Assembly (NCBI GenBank): GCA_024138025.1
Contig: JAMXBD010000365.1
Coordinates: 806,001-870,000, forward strand
DNA from: Combretum micranthum
Taxonomy: Eukaryota; Streptophyta; Magnoliopsida; Myrtales; Combretaceae
Direction of reading: 5' to 3'
Length of the DNA stretch: 64,000 nucleotides
A program made the translations under genes and the position numbers. Positions within the stretch are counted from its first letter, which is position 1. Each line of letters begins with the position of its first letter. Positions 22,238 to 34,600 of the stretch are shown piece by piece. The notes beneath the pieces are model-generated. The model had not been told where the DNA came from and did not search any database. It saw only the letters and a program-made list of their open reading frames with translations.

Positions 22238-22304
22238 TGACAGAGTGGCAATTGGCCGTGCTTTGGATCTTCCTGTTTATTTTGGAGATGCTGGTAGCAA
22301 AGAG
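22238..22304 (+). CDS. KEA2: KEA exon O
   Basis: Open: DRVAIGRALDLPVYFGDAGS-KE. It contains the GDAGS ligand-loop motif typical of KEA KTN domains. Acceptor AG 22236-22237, donor GT 22305. Confidence 0.95.
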
Positions 22305-22374
22305 GTAATTGGAAGTCCAACATAATTGCATGAAAGGCTTGCTTTCAGTTTCTGAAGATATATGTGCCTAATAG

Positions 22375-22551
22375 GTCCTTCATAAAGTTGGAGCTGAAAG
22401 AGCATGTGCTGCTGCGATAACTCTAGATTCTCCTGGTGCAAATTACAGAACTGTTTGGGCTCTGAGCAAGTACTTCCCCAATGTGAAAACTTTTGTTCGT
22501 GCTCATGATGTTGATCATGGAATCAACTTGGAGAAAGCTGGAGCAACAGCG
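22375..22551 (+). CDS. KEA2: KEA exon P
   Basis: 59 open codons: VLHKVGAERACAAAITLDSP, then GANYRTVWALSKYFPNVKTF and VRAHDVDHGINLEKAGATA. C-terminal half of the KTN domain. Acceptor AG 22373-22374, donor GT 22552. Confidence 0.96.
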
Positions 22552-22765
22552 GTTATATGCTCCCCTTTTGCTACTTTTCTTTTTTGTTTATTTCCCTTTG
22601 TTGTAGCTTCACGTTGTTATCTTTCTTGGGCTCTTTATCCCTTTTGTCCAAAGGGACCGAATCAAGAAGTATCCCCTTTCTCTCATACACACTTGCACAC
22701 CCCCACATCACTCAGCACATGCACTTATGCAACATGTTTGTACTCACTGGCAAGAAAATATGCAG

Positions 22766-22822
22766 GTTGTCCCAGAAACACTCGAACCTAGTTTGCAATT
22801 AGCTGCTGCTGTTCTTGCACAG
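22766..22822 (+). CDS. KEA2: KEA exon Q
   Basis: 19 open codons: VVPETLEPSLQLAAAVLAQ, a KEA signature just after the KTN domain. AG acceptor 22764-22765, GT donor 22823. Confidence 0.96.
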
Positions 22823-23416
22823 GTAAATGGTACATTGGTTCATGTTTCGTTACTTCGTCTTTGCTTGTTTGGTGGTATAGAATGCATGATTTTGTTGATT
22901 GGATTAAGAATACCGATCGAAGTAGTGTAAGTTATATAAGGGATCTTTCTGATTGGTAGCTACAGAGGACGATGTCATACTTCCTTGAATTCATGGAAGT
23001 TGTCGCATTGTCAGTTCTCTCAAAGAGCAGCAACCTAAGTGCCTAATTCTATATGATTAGCTCATTTCAGCCATTGCTCGTCCTTCAAGCTGACCCAACT
23101 CTAGTAGTTTCTTGGTCTATTTATCTTTCCGAGTGTTTGTCACAAACTGTAAATAATAAAGCTTAGCCACTCGTGCATTGCATCAAGCGTAGTGCGGTTT
23201 TAGTTCTGGTGTTTGCATCTGTTCTCAATTTTGATGGTGTAATGTTAACTTCCATGAAATCCTATACGTATTTTATAATCTGGAAGACGTGCTATCCTAC
23301 ACGGAGATGTCCTATATGATAAAGAGGAAATCTGTGCATCATTTAAAGATGCAGATTCTCCTTTATGTGTTATATCCCTCCCTCTCCTATCATAACTGGT
23401 TAAGTTCTGTGTGTAG

Positions 23417-23491
23417 ACTAAACTCCCAACTTTAGAGATTGCAACAACAATAAATGAGTTTAGATCCCGCCACTTATCCGAGCTTACTGAG
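23417..23491 (+). CDS. KEA2: KEA exon R
   Basis: 25 open codons: TKLPTLEIATTINEFRSRHL-SELTE, the conserved C-terminal helix region. AG acceptor 23415-23416, GT donor 23492. Confidence 0.95.
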
Positions 23492-23587
23492 GTAAGTATG
23501 CTTTTCATTTTATTGTCCAATGTGAAATCTAATAAAGACAGCTAAGTCTTTTTGGAGGGAAATTTACAGTATGTGGTTCATGAGCAG

Positions 23588-23707
23588 CTATGCGAAGCTA
23601 CTGGGAGCTCTCTTGGTTATGGATTTTCACGTGTCGTAAGTCCAAAAATTCAACCCCCAGACTTACCAGAAGAAAGCCATATCAGCGAAGGAACATTGTC
23701 TATCTAA
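23588..23707 (+). CDS. KEA2: KEA exon S (last exon, stop)
   Basis: Encodes LCEATGSSLGYGFSR, then a variable tail ending EGTLSI and TAA. I used the AG at 23586-23587 as acceptor because it joins ...SELTE|LCEA in frame as in the family. An alternative AG further upstream would add YVVHEQ in frame. Confidence 0.92.
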   Translation, partial: LCEATGSSLGYGFSRVVSPKIQPPDLPEESHISEGTLSI

Positions 23708-23932
23708 TGCCCGACGATAAAAGTCCAATACCACGAAGATGATTGGTACAGATGAGTAATTGTAGGTCCATGATGTAAATTGTTACAGAAATACAAAGTT
23801 GAAACAATTTGGCGACACCCCAATTCCAAATTGATTAGAATGATTTTTGGTTAGAAAATTTCATTAATTTTGTACGAAGAGAGCTGTTATTAGTTGGCGT
23901 ACTGTATGACACAAATGGCCCTTTCAAATAAA
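23708..23932 (+). terminator. KEA 3' UTR with candidate poly(A) signal
   Basis: The 225 bases after the stop contain no coding pattern. An AATAAA lies at 23927-23932, a reasonable distance for a plant polyadenylation signal. Inferred from position only. Confidence 0.4.
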
Positions 23933-24623
23933 ATAGTAGCTCTAAAAATTTACGGCGAGCTCCCTTTCTGCATAATAATAGCTTTTTCTTCGGCAGTAAA
24001 AATCTCGGGTATGCTGCCAACAGTGTCTTTTGAACTAGTTGCACTATGCTATATGAAAGTTTTACTAATTGTCTGAGGGTTTTGTACATATACCGAATTT
24101 TTGTTAAAATAATTTTCAAAGTACTGTATTCTATACTTATATGTAGGTTTTGAAGTCGCATTCCATGAGTGGGACTTTATTTTTATGAAGAAGGCGCATG
24201 CAAAAACTACAAGATAGCATGCACCTTCAAGCCCTATCTGTACAAAACGCTGGCAACTTCTATATTTTACACAACGCCACTCTCGTCCTTCTCCCAAATC
24301 CTCTCTCTTATTCACGTATTTTATTCCTCTTTTACAATTTTTTTTTCATCCTAAATCACTTCGACAACATCTAGACCCTCCTCTAACGTTGCTTTTAGGT
24401 AAAGATCATAACTCTTTCAATTTTTATGTTGTTGCACTTTAACAATTCCATTCTCTTCATTTTAGAAAGCTTAGACATGGAACTACTTTATTTGAATGAT
24501 TTGGCTGTTTACCTGTAGTATTTGCTAAATTTTTGTGTAATATTCGTGTTATTGCAACTTGTGTGTAGCTACATTGCTTTGTTTACCCTTTTGAATTTTT
24601 TTTTTTTAAACCGTACTTGCCAA

Positions 24624-24673
24624 TTGCTCAGTGAAATGCTCGAGAGACTTGCTCAGTGAAATGCTCGAGAGAC
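24624..24673. repeat. Perfect 25-bp tandem duplication
   Basis: Two identical adjacent copies of a 25-bp unit starting ttgctcagtgaaatg and ending gagagac. No change between copies, so it is recent or an assembly slip. Confidence 0.9.
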
Positions 24674-24794
24674 TTAGTTTTTAGATGCAAAAGCATAAGG
24701 AGAAGAAGGGGATAAATAGTCTAGATGTACTGTTCAACCTGTATTATATTCTACTTAACTTTTGAGTGATATAATCTAATGCTACAAGTGTGGT

Positions 24795-25081
24795 GTGAAT
24801 ATGTTTAACAATTGCAGATTTCCGTGTATGCTCATGGAAACATTCTTGATGGAAATTACAAAATGGAGTATGATAAAACCAATGAAGAAGGTGCAAATAA
24901 GCAAAATATGTGGAAATATTGTGGTAGATTTACCTGTAATACACAGACACCCTCATGCCAAATGGGCCAGCCTTTATGCTTATGCCCATTGTGGATGATG
25001 AGGGCATTGAGGATTTAATTACACAAGTCAAGGAATTAGGTGCTACTACTTCCCTCTTTGGGAGCTTGCGTCTTAGCGTTT
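24795..25081 (+). other. Unrecognised possible coding fragment
   Basis: Follows a pyrimidine-AG (aattgcag at 24,812-24,819). Overlapping open frames: one reads ISVYAHGNILDGNYKMEYDK then TNEEGANKQNMWKYCGRF; another, slightly later, reads MPIVDDEGIEDLITQVKELG. The two together suggest an exon with one frameshift. I do not recognise the family and it may be chance. Confidence 0.2.
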
Positions 25082-25949
25082 TCGTGTAATAAACTCCTCC
25101 AGTTGAAGACTAGTGGTAGGTGTTCCCGCAGAGCTTTCGAAGAAGGGTAGCCTAGTGTGTAAGCACATCAATGAACCGTGGAAAACCCTCAGACAACCTA
25201 TTTAAAGACTGGGAGGAAGATCTTTAGTAGTTGTGACCCTCCTTTCCATGTTTAAGTAGGGGTGTTGTTGTGTCTCATTGCAATCATTATGAGCTGTACG
25301 TTTCCTGGAGAACGCCCATACACCTTTGTTTCAAGGTACAACTACCCTTCCTTCAACATTTTGGCTTGCCCCTTGTATAGGTTAGAGTTATGAAGCTTAC
25401 CGATGAGATTATAAAAACTAGTAAAAGCAAGGCAATAGCTCTCATATATCTATGTAGTTAAATGCTTCTCTAAAGTTCCATTCAACATAAGTAAATCCCT
25501 CAACAACTCCTTATTTTGATGTCCAAATGAATACACCAAGCTATCCTACTTTAGGAATTGATGTCAATACTATGAATGGTAAATGGGCCCATCGTGCTGT
25601 TCGAGTTCTAAATTTACGTGCTTTCCATGTCCCACCCATTTGTGTTTGCATGCCTCATGTTCTATGATTTATGTGTTTTTTTTTCAAGTGCTATGTCGTA
25701 CTGACCCATTCATTAATTGGGTTTGGTTTCACATAGTTTGTACGGTTTTAGGTTTATTTGTTATTTCCAACTTGGTATTTTTTTTCGATGGTTTTCTTAA
25801 TTTAAAAAAATGAGATTTACTCAAATAAGTTTGAAGAATTTTACAATGTAGATATATTAAACTAATTTTTACATTTTATAAAATTTGAATCTAAATGATG
25901 AATAAAGCATAATCTCATCCAATTTACTAATAAAATGTAATTACATACT

Positions 25950-27480
25950 ATTTAAAAAAAGCATAATTAATTCATTTAAGAAAAAAAATGAAGAATGAGG
26001 ATCTTGGCCGCCTTGTTGACCTTGTTGACCATTTGCTCCACTAGGGGGGATGACATGGTGGTGGTGGGGGATGAAACACCGGTCGGTAGCCCGCCCACTG
26101 GAAAATGTCTTTATGAAATTTGGTAATTTGATCATACCTGAAATTAATACTTTGGAGCATTTGGTTATGATCTTATAGCATTTGTTACTGACTTTAGAGC
26201 ATTTGGTGCTGAGCTCGAAGTATTTGGTTATGATCTTGGAGTAGTTGATGATTTTGACTAATAATTTGCTCCTGCTGTTCTTGGGTTTTACTAATTTGCT
26301 CCAAACATTCCATCATTGTATGCATACCAAACCCACTATGATTGGGCTCTTATTGTTAATGGTATTTCGGGTCCTGCCTTCCCTCCTCCATTGATTCTCC
26401 AAGCTAAGGTAAGGCTAATCCTTTGATGTTGAAATCTAGGTCTACCGTGACATCATGTCCTTGGCCATGTTGCGGTTGTCCTCGACCTCGACCACCACCC
26501 CTATAGTGTTGGTTGCTTCGAGGATCGAACATGAAATACACTTTCAATTGAATTTGGGCTTTTTGGAATTCATCCTTTGCTTTTGTTGAGGCATAAGCCG
26601 TAAGGTCAAATCCATATGCGGTAAGAATGGTTATGATTAGCCTTCCGTATACTAGGTGAGAAGCCTTTCTCTTGAGCACCCATTAGAAAGTTCACATGAC
26701 CACATAGCCGACATCTAAAACCTACTGCTGCAATATTGTGTTTATTAAGTAGATGTCATCAATAGACAAGTTGTTTGTATTCCTTTCCGTATACTAGGTG
26801 AGAATCCTTTCTCTTGAGCACCCATTAGAAAGTTCACATGAACACATAGCCGACATCTAACACCTGCTGCTGCAATATTGTGTTTATTAAGTAGATGTCA
26901 TCAATAGATAAGTTGTTTGTATTCCTCTTTCGATAGACATCATAGCATATCATGTGATGGATCAACTAATATATCGGGGTGAGGTCAATATGATTTGGAT
27001 GTTTAAGGTTGTTAGCAATAGTTTCATCTATACAAACAAGAGTGCCACATACTCGAGGGAATGCACTTCTTAAATCCCAATTTTTATGTATCCTTTCACC
27101 CCTATTGTTTAGGTGCAACAAATGGTTGATGGCTTCCAATGTGAAGCGGATCACGATGTTGAAAAGATAAGTCGTCACTATTGATGGACTAAGCCACTTA
27201 GTTCAATCTAAGGAGTGATGGATTCATCCTCCATGACTTCTTTTGTAGTTGCATTAGAGTAAAACATTCGAATAAAGTCAGGATAAATCTGTTTGGTAAT
27301 TGCAATAACGATAGTAACTGATGGCAAAAAGGGCATCATTAAAGTCGTATACCTTATTTAGCGATGCCAATCATAATCTTTCCCTAATAAATTGGATTGA
27401 GTGTAGAACTCTATTTCGAACCGTTCTCTCATGTGAATTTTAGGAAAATGGAACTCAATGTGGGCACATTAATTCTTTAG
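25950..27480 (-). pseudogene. Plant retroelement ORF remnant (E6, Athila-like 'putative plant transposon protein')
   Basis: Read right to left: FYSNATTKEVMEDESITP, RFTLEAINHLLHLNNRGERI, a GRLIITILTAYGFDLTAYAS segment, a glycine-arginine stretch RGGGRGRGQPQHGQGHD, then a glutamine-rich coil (QEQQEQIISQNHQLLQDHNQ) and WAGYRPVFHPPPP. This layout resembles the gag-like ORF annotated in plants as a putative plant transposon domain. Many stops and a 142-bp duplication show it is dead. Family assignment is by resemblance only. Confidence 0.45.
26645..26928. repeat. 142-bp tandem duplication inside E6
   Basis: Two adjacent copies, offset 142 bp, each starting ttccgtatactaggtgag and running through ttgtttgtattcct. 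They differ at a handful of bases (agaagcc/agaatcc, gaccaca/gaacaca). The copy boundary lies inside coding remnant, so this is a post-inactivation slip. Confidence 0.88.
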
Positions 27481-27502
27481 CTATATTATAGTACCGAGCA
27501 CT

Positions 27503-30500
27503 TGTTACACCCAAAGGGTATCCTAAACATGACAGTCCGCCACACTCAATTAAAGCTTAAGTATGACAACCTTAGCTATTCCCAAAAGCTTTTATATTAA
27601 GTGTAAGGCGAGTTTTCACAATTTAGAGGACCATATATGGAATTATGAAGTTTAAGAAGATATAAATAACACATTAAGAAAGAGGATTCATAATAATCAT
27701 TCACTTATAACAATGATCTTTACAAATTAGGGATACTTCCTATGATTACTAATCTATTACAAGAATATTTATACATCAATACTAATACTACACTTTATCT
27801 AAAATTTCCTTTATCCAAAGAGAAATTACCTGACCGCAGGTCCTTGTGGCTTTAATCATAAATAGGGAAATGCGAACTATTTCCATAAATAACTTCTTGT
27901 AACGAGATTTTAAACAAGTTGTTTAAACAATCAAATGTGATGCAATATACACGTGGGCAAACAAGCATATAGTTTTCCGGGAACTATATGTTGAATGGAT
28001 TTGCGCCCTCCATTCGGGGTTTGGTGATACATAATCTCAATTCAAGTAGTTTTAGTAAAAAAGTTTTATGCTCACGAGCACTCATTGCCAAGCATTCCAA
28101 GTCTACTTGAATCGATCTTGCTTTCGGATTTTCAGCAAGCATTTCCCTTAAGCCGCCAAGCAATCGCTTTCAGATCTTCCCAAGCGTTGCTTTCGACATG
28201 AGCTTACTATCCTTCTCACCCAAGGATAATAACCCAAAATGCAATGTGACTCACTTCGTGGTGTGCATGAATCCATTTATTTATAATGTCATAACATTAT
28301 TATTATCAAGTTTAAGGTGATTAAGACATTTCATACAAAGCAAGTGTTATACTAAAACAAGCATTTTAAATCAATTCCAGCTTCGATATTCTCAGGATTC
28401 TTTCAAAGAATTAATTAACATACATATCCATTTTCTTTTCCTAACTCAAATGCAACTAAATTATAAGCATAACAAGTATAGCATTTAACGGAAATAAACT
28501 CATGATGCCATGCCGACTATTTCTCTATGCGGGTGAGTCGTTCACACACTCCACCTAATCAAAATAATCTTCGGGGTATAGGAATCCTTCCTCGGAGTCA
28601 CTTAGCCAAAGAAAATACCCACAATGAGTATTCTTGATGATATTCTTGAATTTTGACAAAACAATGTCAAAAGAACGTTAAGTTCGTATAGGAAAGTTCC
28701 AATTTAAAATGGCAATAACTTGGTCATTTTAACTCGGAATCGCGCATAATATACCGATTTCTACCTACTCGAAAAGATCTACCCATTTCCAAATTATTTT
28801 TAACACAAAAGGTCATATAGGCTCTGAAACAGCGGTGACAAGATTCACTACGAATTTTCCAATACAAAACAACTTTGGTTCAAGAAATCAAAATTTGTTT
28901 GATAAATACTTAGTTATCTATATAGTTGAAAAATTCTCTTTTTATAACTATATAACTCATATTTAAGCATGCTCAAGTGTTTTGTTGTCCAATTATATTT
29001 CTTGAGTAAAACAATGTTGGTTTGAAGTTTTAGAAAACATAGTTTACAAGAATTTATTTTTGTAACTTTCTTGGAATGAATATTTGTTTCCCTTTGTTTT
29101 CCTAAAATTGCTTTATGCTGGTTTTATTATTTTTCCCAAATAACTTTTTGAAAATAAAATTTTCTATTTTCTAAGTTTTCTTATATTAGTACTACTTTTC
29201 CTATTTATTTTTCCTATACAATTTTCTTTGCCTATTTATTTTGTGAAGGTCTTTATTTGAAAATTCCTTAGCCTTTCATTTGTTTATCTTTTTCATAAAA
29301 AAAAAAAATCATTTTTGTACCAACAATTATTTTTTTTTGAAAAACAAAGTGGAATAATAGAGGATTTAAGAAGCTTTTCATAGTAAAAGTAGTTTCTAAC
29401 ATTGGTAGTGGGTTCTTTTTGTAACTTGAAAAGAAATGATTTTATTTTTGTTAACTCATAGATTTTATGCTTCACATAAACTTATTTCTAGGTGACCAAA
29501 TCTCCTTTTGTTAATTATTTTTTAGAAATTGAAATTTTTGGACAACAATCTAAATGAACATGATTTATGAGAAATAATAGTAAACAAAAATAACATAATA
29601 ATAAAACCAAGTATTGGAGTCTTAGCTTTTTCAAGGCTCCCGGGACTAAGAAGTAGACTAGTCCCAAAATAAAAAGAAAAACTTATTTTGACTTGATAAG
29701 GACAAGTCTAAGACTAGAGACTAGTTTTAAAATAATAAGGAATAAGTAAATAAATTGCAATGGGATAAATAAATAAATTGCGTTGCATAAAATAAATAAA
29801 TTACAAGTGAGCTTATATGCTCTAAAGGATATATATATATATATATATAGATAATAATATTTAGATATATCAACAATAATATGAACAAAAATAATAACAT
29901 GAACATAAATAGATTTTCATGAACAAGAACAATACATGAACATAATGTAGCTTCCATAACTTTTAGTCTTTGGAAACTCATACTATGGTCATGTAAAATT
30001 ATATGACATGAAGAAGAAGAAAATAATATAAGATAGTTACCTAAAGAAGATTTTGGTAGTGGTATGTGGTTATGGGTTTTTATTATAGGTAGAAGTTGTT
30101 GTGGAATTATTTTGTGAGAGTTTTGGGATGGTATTTTGAGAGGAGATTTTGGGAGAGTTTTTGTATAGAATTTGTGGATAGTGAATGTGTGAAAGAAGTG
30201 AAAGAGGAGGGGGGTATTTATAGGAAAATGTGGAGTGATTTTTGTGTGATTAAAATAAATTAAAACAAAATTGAGGAAGATGGGGAGAGAGGGGCGCCGG
30301 CCATAGCTTGTAGAGGGGGGAGTGAATTTTTTTTTTTTGACTTTTTGTTAAATAAAAGATGAAATATGTAAGATAGATGTGAAATAAAGTTATAGGAAAG
30401 GTAAAAAGTAAGAATTATAGGTTATGGAGTGTGTAAGAGTAGGTATAAGAAAAAGTAGAGAGAAAAGAATAGTGTAGAATAGTGTAGAATAGTAATAAAT

Positions 30501-30935
30501 AGTGTAATGTAAAGTAAATATGACTAATAAAGTACCGGTAGTAAGAAAATACTCCGTATAATAGCTATATCTGTTATTTTTACTTACCGAAAAATTACGA
30601 AACTGATATTTTTAAAAACCTTGTATTTTTACGAGTTTAATGGTGTATTCGGAATATTTTTACTATTTTGGACCCTAGGACACGTTTTTCAAGAACTGTG
30701 TCCGATCGGGTTCAAAGGACACCTGAAATTCGCAAAATTGATATTTTTATATAACCTATAGTTATTACGAACTATTCTAGCTAATTATTCCAACTTCGTT
30801 TTCTAGGGCCAAAGAAAACGGCAATGCCGGACTTAAGCGGTTACGGAAAACTAGGGTTTTGTTGACTTTGGAAATCTAGTTGACTTCTGGTTTAGGGTTT
30901 TAAGCTAAACGATTCCAAAAATTTGGGGGTTTACA
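27503..30935 (-). mobile_element. Family-A solo LTR-like unit (E7), 3.4 kb
   Basis: Ends TGTTACACCC ... GGGGGTTTACA on the plus strand with a perfect 5-bp duplication gcact on both sides (27498-27502, 30936-30940). It has no coding remnant, primer site or second LTR, so it is best read as a solo LTR. I orient it minus: that way it starts TGTAAACCCCC and ends in the GGNGTGACA/GGTGTAACA type common before plant Ty3 primer sites, and a TATA-like CTATAAATACC (30,209-30,220) faces the right way. Confidence 0.85.
29830..29850. repeat. (AT)n microsatellite in E7
   Basis: Short AT dinucleotide run inside the LTR. The same position in E8, E9 and E10 also carries an AT run, so it is ancestral to the family. 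Confidence 0.8.
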
Positions 30936-30940
30936 GCACT

Positions 30941-31440
30941 AACTTATAATCTCTTGCATTTGAAGCTTTCTAGCCCCTAATCTACTCCAACTAGGCTTCC
31001 TAAGAAATGGTTCTCTCAATGTACTCAATATTTTCCCACTTTAACTTTGACAATAAAAATAGCAGGAAATAACAACACTTCAAGCATTATTCTTGACAAG
31101 TTTGATGATTGGTAAGTTTTTGGTAATCAATATCTAAACACTATGCAAGGATTCCCTACCTTGATGAATTAAATGAGGGGATCTTAGATATTTGACGCTA
31201 ATGTACTTTCCACTGATGCCCAAATATATCCCTAGGCAAGAAGCAGTTTTAATAGGGTATTTCCAATTGCTGTCAACAATTACACAACTACCTTCCATAG
31301 TGAGTGGCAGTGATGATGGGGTAACTTTTTGTTGTGTTCGCTTTTCATTTATTACAATGTACAATTAAGTCTAATTATTTTTTTTTGTAGGCGATATTTT
31401 GACCCCAGTTGACCAATCTTGCCAACACAAAGTAACAAGG
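30941..31440. other. Linker between E7 and the hAT gene
   Basis: The first part (to about 31,100) may continue the E6 remnant, on the minus strand. A minus-strand frame 31134-31364 (SSLPLTMEGSCVIVDSNWKY) is open for 76 codons but not recognised. The run of T followed by tgtag at about 31,379-31,391 would suit an intron end just before the hAT coding start. Confidence 0.35.
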
Positions 31441-31608
31441 ACTTTGCTATGACTGGCGATACTTCGTTACATCCTAAGAAGAAGACCACACTTCTGGAAG
31501 GGCTTTACCAAAATTGTAGAATCCTCTTCGGATGGAGAACCTATTAAATTTGTCATTTTTCTTACTTATGGAAAAAGATTGTCATGTAAGTCCCGCAATG
31601 GCACGAGA
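31440..31608 (+). pseudogene. hAT transposase, piece 1 (start of zf-BED)
   Basis: Frame reads RRRPHFWKGFTKIVESSSDG, EPIKFVIFLTYGKRLSCKSR and NGTR, the N-terminal BED zinc-finger pattern W..F.K ... nGT. It stops abruptly at 31608 where E8 begins. The rest of the finger, RHLIRHINSHVHKGY, is found at 53,696 on, 22 kb away. The two halves overlap by the target duplication cgaga/caaga. Confidence 0.78.
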
Positions 31609-31619
31609 TGTAAGCCTTT

Positions 31620-34600
31620 TGTAAACCTCGAGATTTTTTTTCACAATAGTATAGATAATAAAATAGAAAATATAAATTAGATAGTGAATTTAGAACCTGA
31701 TAAAAATCCTAGAATAGATTTATGAGTTGTAATAAACTCATTCTTAGTTTGAGAAACCCGAATAAAAATTTTCTCGATCTTAATAGATACCAAAAACGAG
31801 ATTATATATCTTGAACTGATACTTTAAGATATAATTAGAAGTAGCTCTAAATTTCAAAACCGATAGGATATAGTCTAACAACAAAGTTTATCGGTATAAA
31901 ACAATAATCCAAAGATGAATTACTAAGATTATAAATACATAATAGATACTAATACCGATCAATAATTATTAATTTAGATCTAAAATAAAAATTCCAAACC
32001 CGCTGTTATACTTGTTAGGAAATTCTGAATTTACTAGGATTTGCTTCCTAATTTAATTTATTAAATTTGAAAAATTTAATTGTGTAAGTAAAAATACTAA
32101 AAATAATTAATCGTGTAAACTCTAAACTAAAAATTTGAATATGTAAATAATCTAGAGTTTTTGTAGTAACATAGATAATTTTATTTAGATAAAACTCTTA
32201 TGTAATGGATATAGATATACGTTTATAATTTAATATTAGTCAAAATATTTTAGTTAATTACTATAAATCAACTAAAAGAAAAGTCAAAACCGAACGTTGA
32301 AAGCAAATCACGGATTGAAGTCATGGACTGAAGGCTTCACGCTACAATTCTTCCATGCACAACACATGGATCACATTGAGCATCCTTCGTGGAATAAAGC
32401 AAATAACACAAACACAAGTTGGGAAACAGAGCCTTCATGTTTGGAGCAAAGCATCCACGTACAGCAGCAGCAGCAAAGGGAAATCTCGGTTGCAGAAAGC
32501 TGATTTTTGTCCAACTTTGCTTCAAATTTAACACCTATATTCAACTTGAAAAAGACACCCCAACCAATCAAAAAATCCACCTATAATACACATTTAATGT
32601 ACAAGAATTTCAACCAAATGTAAGAGCAAAATAGTTGCAAATTGGAGCTCAAAGTCCCATGATTAGCAGCAACAAATGGAAGTTCCAGCTGTAGAGTTCA
32701 CACAAAATATCCAGCTTTGATCCAAAATTTGAGCTGTAAAATCCAAATGAAACCGACCTATAATCCAACCACAACACTCCACATGTCATCAACAATAAAT
32801 GACAAGAATTTCAGCTCAAATAAACAACCAAAACAACTCCAAATAGCCTTGCAAATTTCGGATCCAACAAGCTGCAGCAGGGGAGAATTCAACCAGAATA
32901 CAACGGCACACATACCCAATTTGAGCTCTGATTTTTGTAGGATTCCTAGGCTCATTTGAGCTGATATTTTTGAATAATTAAACACCAATAGAAGGCCTTT
33001 AAATGGACACTTCAAACACCAACAATTAATTAAAAATATGATGTAGAAATCTGTCTAAAAATATAAGAAAAACTGCTTTAGAAATTCAATTTTTTCAACT
33101 CCAAATTCAATCCGATTTTCTAACAAGTTGAGCCCCTAAATTTATACGTATAAATGACATTAATTAACTCCAAACAAACACAATTAATGCCGCTCAAAAT
33201 TAGCCACAAATCTGTCAATACAAAGTCAAAATTTGTTATCTAAATTTGCCAAATTCGTATGGAAATTTTTGAGCTGCAAATTTGAGTTCTTCTTAAGCCC
33301 AAAACACTCTCTTTAGCCTCCTAAATTTAATCTAACCTTAGTACATATATATAGGCTTAAGTTAGCTACAAATTTAGCTCACAACTTCCCCAAAATCACT
33401 CTGAAAATATAGTTACAAAAAGTTGCGTCCAACCTTTTCTTTTCCCCTCCTTTGCAACACCTTTACTTAGCTTGGAAACCTCTTAACAAGACATAAACCT
33501 CTAGTTGCTTTCCATTGTCCATCTATACACTAAACACATTAAGAACATCAATTCCTCCTCTCCAACAACATCTAAAACTAAGTTAAAAAGTCTTGGTTTA
33601 CCATAGACCTAAGTGGGAACCTAGCTAAACAAGGTAAAAATCCTTGTTAGAATTAGTAAACTTTCATTATAGTTAATGTAGTTAACTTTTAATTTAGCTA
33701 GGGACTTATCATCTAACCTTTGATATAGGTTTGATTCTTGCTTTGAAATGGAGTTGGAAATCCTTTTCCATTTCAAGCCAAGGTAAATTCTAAACTATCA
33801 ACATATCCTTGTTATATTTGTGTATAGACATTAGATGAATTGTTTAGCAACGAACGAAGATTATGTGGTTGGAAGAAATTGTTAATCCATTAATGAATTC
33901 AAGTGGATGGATTGTTGATGTGTTAGAAATGTTTAGATATTGTTGGCTAAGAAAGACAACAACTTAGAAATATTATAAATATAGTAATAGTAAATTCGGA
34001 TTTAGGAATGAAGTGGACAAAACAAGACTCAAATTTCATCTAAACTAGTCTAAACTCATGTCTAATGCTTCTAAGACCTTATATGAATATAAAACTTGAA
34101 AAACAAGCTTTAAAATCATGATTAGGAGTTCTACATTACAAGAAAATATATGAACAAATTAATAGAAATTACACATATTGATACTTCTACTAGTTATGAA
34201 TGAGCTTAACATATGAATGAAGGTTTAAGTGATAAAATTAGATCCTCTAAAATAATACAATCAAAAGAAACTTAATAGAACTAAACATTAGATATCCTTT
34301 TTCTATAAGAACAAATACCTTAGGAAATTGATATAAGCATGAAATATATCAAATATCGACATAGGACACTTAGACACTCATAGGAATTTAATATTCTATT
34401 TATAAATATTATTGATGAATATTTTCATCTCAATAGGTAATTTCGATACTGTTGAGGATTTCCCGATCGATTACTACGACTAATCAATATGAGCAGGTGA
34501 GTAACTCAGACTTATTACATTGTTGGTGATTGTAGTTTGGCTGCATTATAATATAAGAATAAAATGATGAACTCGTGTGTATATGGGTTATGGGTTTTGC

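Larger units (their letters stand above)
6023..23707 (+). pseudogene. KEA2: KEA1/KEA2-type chloroplast K+/H+ antiporter, 3' part, disrupted
   Basis: Nineteen exons with plant GT-AG borders spell, in order, the C-terminal half of a plant KEA1/KEA2 protein: a linker helix, the Na+/H+ exchanger (CPA2) membrane domain starting EEASLFDMLWLLLASV, then a KTN/RCK nucleotide-binding domain with the GFGRVG loop and a conserved C-terminus ending in TAA at 23705-23707. In the family this protein sits in the plastid inner envelope and exchanges K+ for H+ to control stromal ion balance and pH. The N-terminal transit peptide and long coiled-coil region are absent here and should lie left of the window, across intronic retroelements. 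Exons C, D, E, F, H and M are out of frame and exon I lacks an AG acceptor, while G, I-L and N-S are open. It may be a young pseudogene or a working gene with assembly indels. Family assignment is certain; functional state is not. Confidence 0.93.
23933..25940. other. Intergenic stretch, mostly nothing recognisable
   Basis: AT-rich sequence between the KEA 3' end and the next transposon remnant. Apart from a 25-bp tandem duplication (24624-24673) and an unrecognised open segment (24795-25081) I see no genes, RNA genes or element ends. Confidence 0.5.

Noticed and set aside
31620..31640. TGTAAACCTCGAG taken as the left end of E8
   Set aside because: The hAT zf-BED reading frame and the duplication cgaga/caaga put the E8 end at 31609; 31620 is the end of nested unit B1 with its own duplication.
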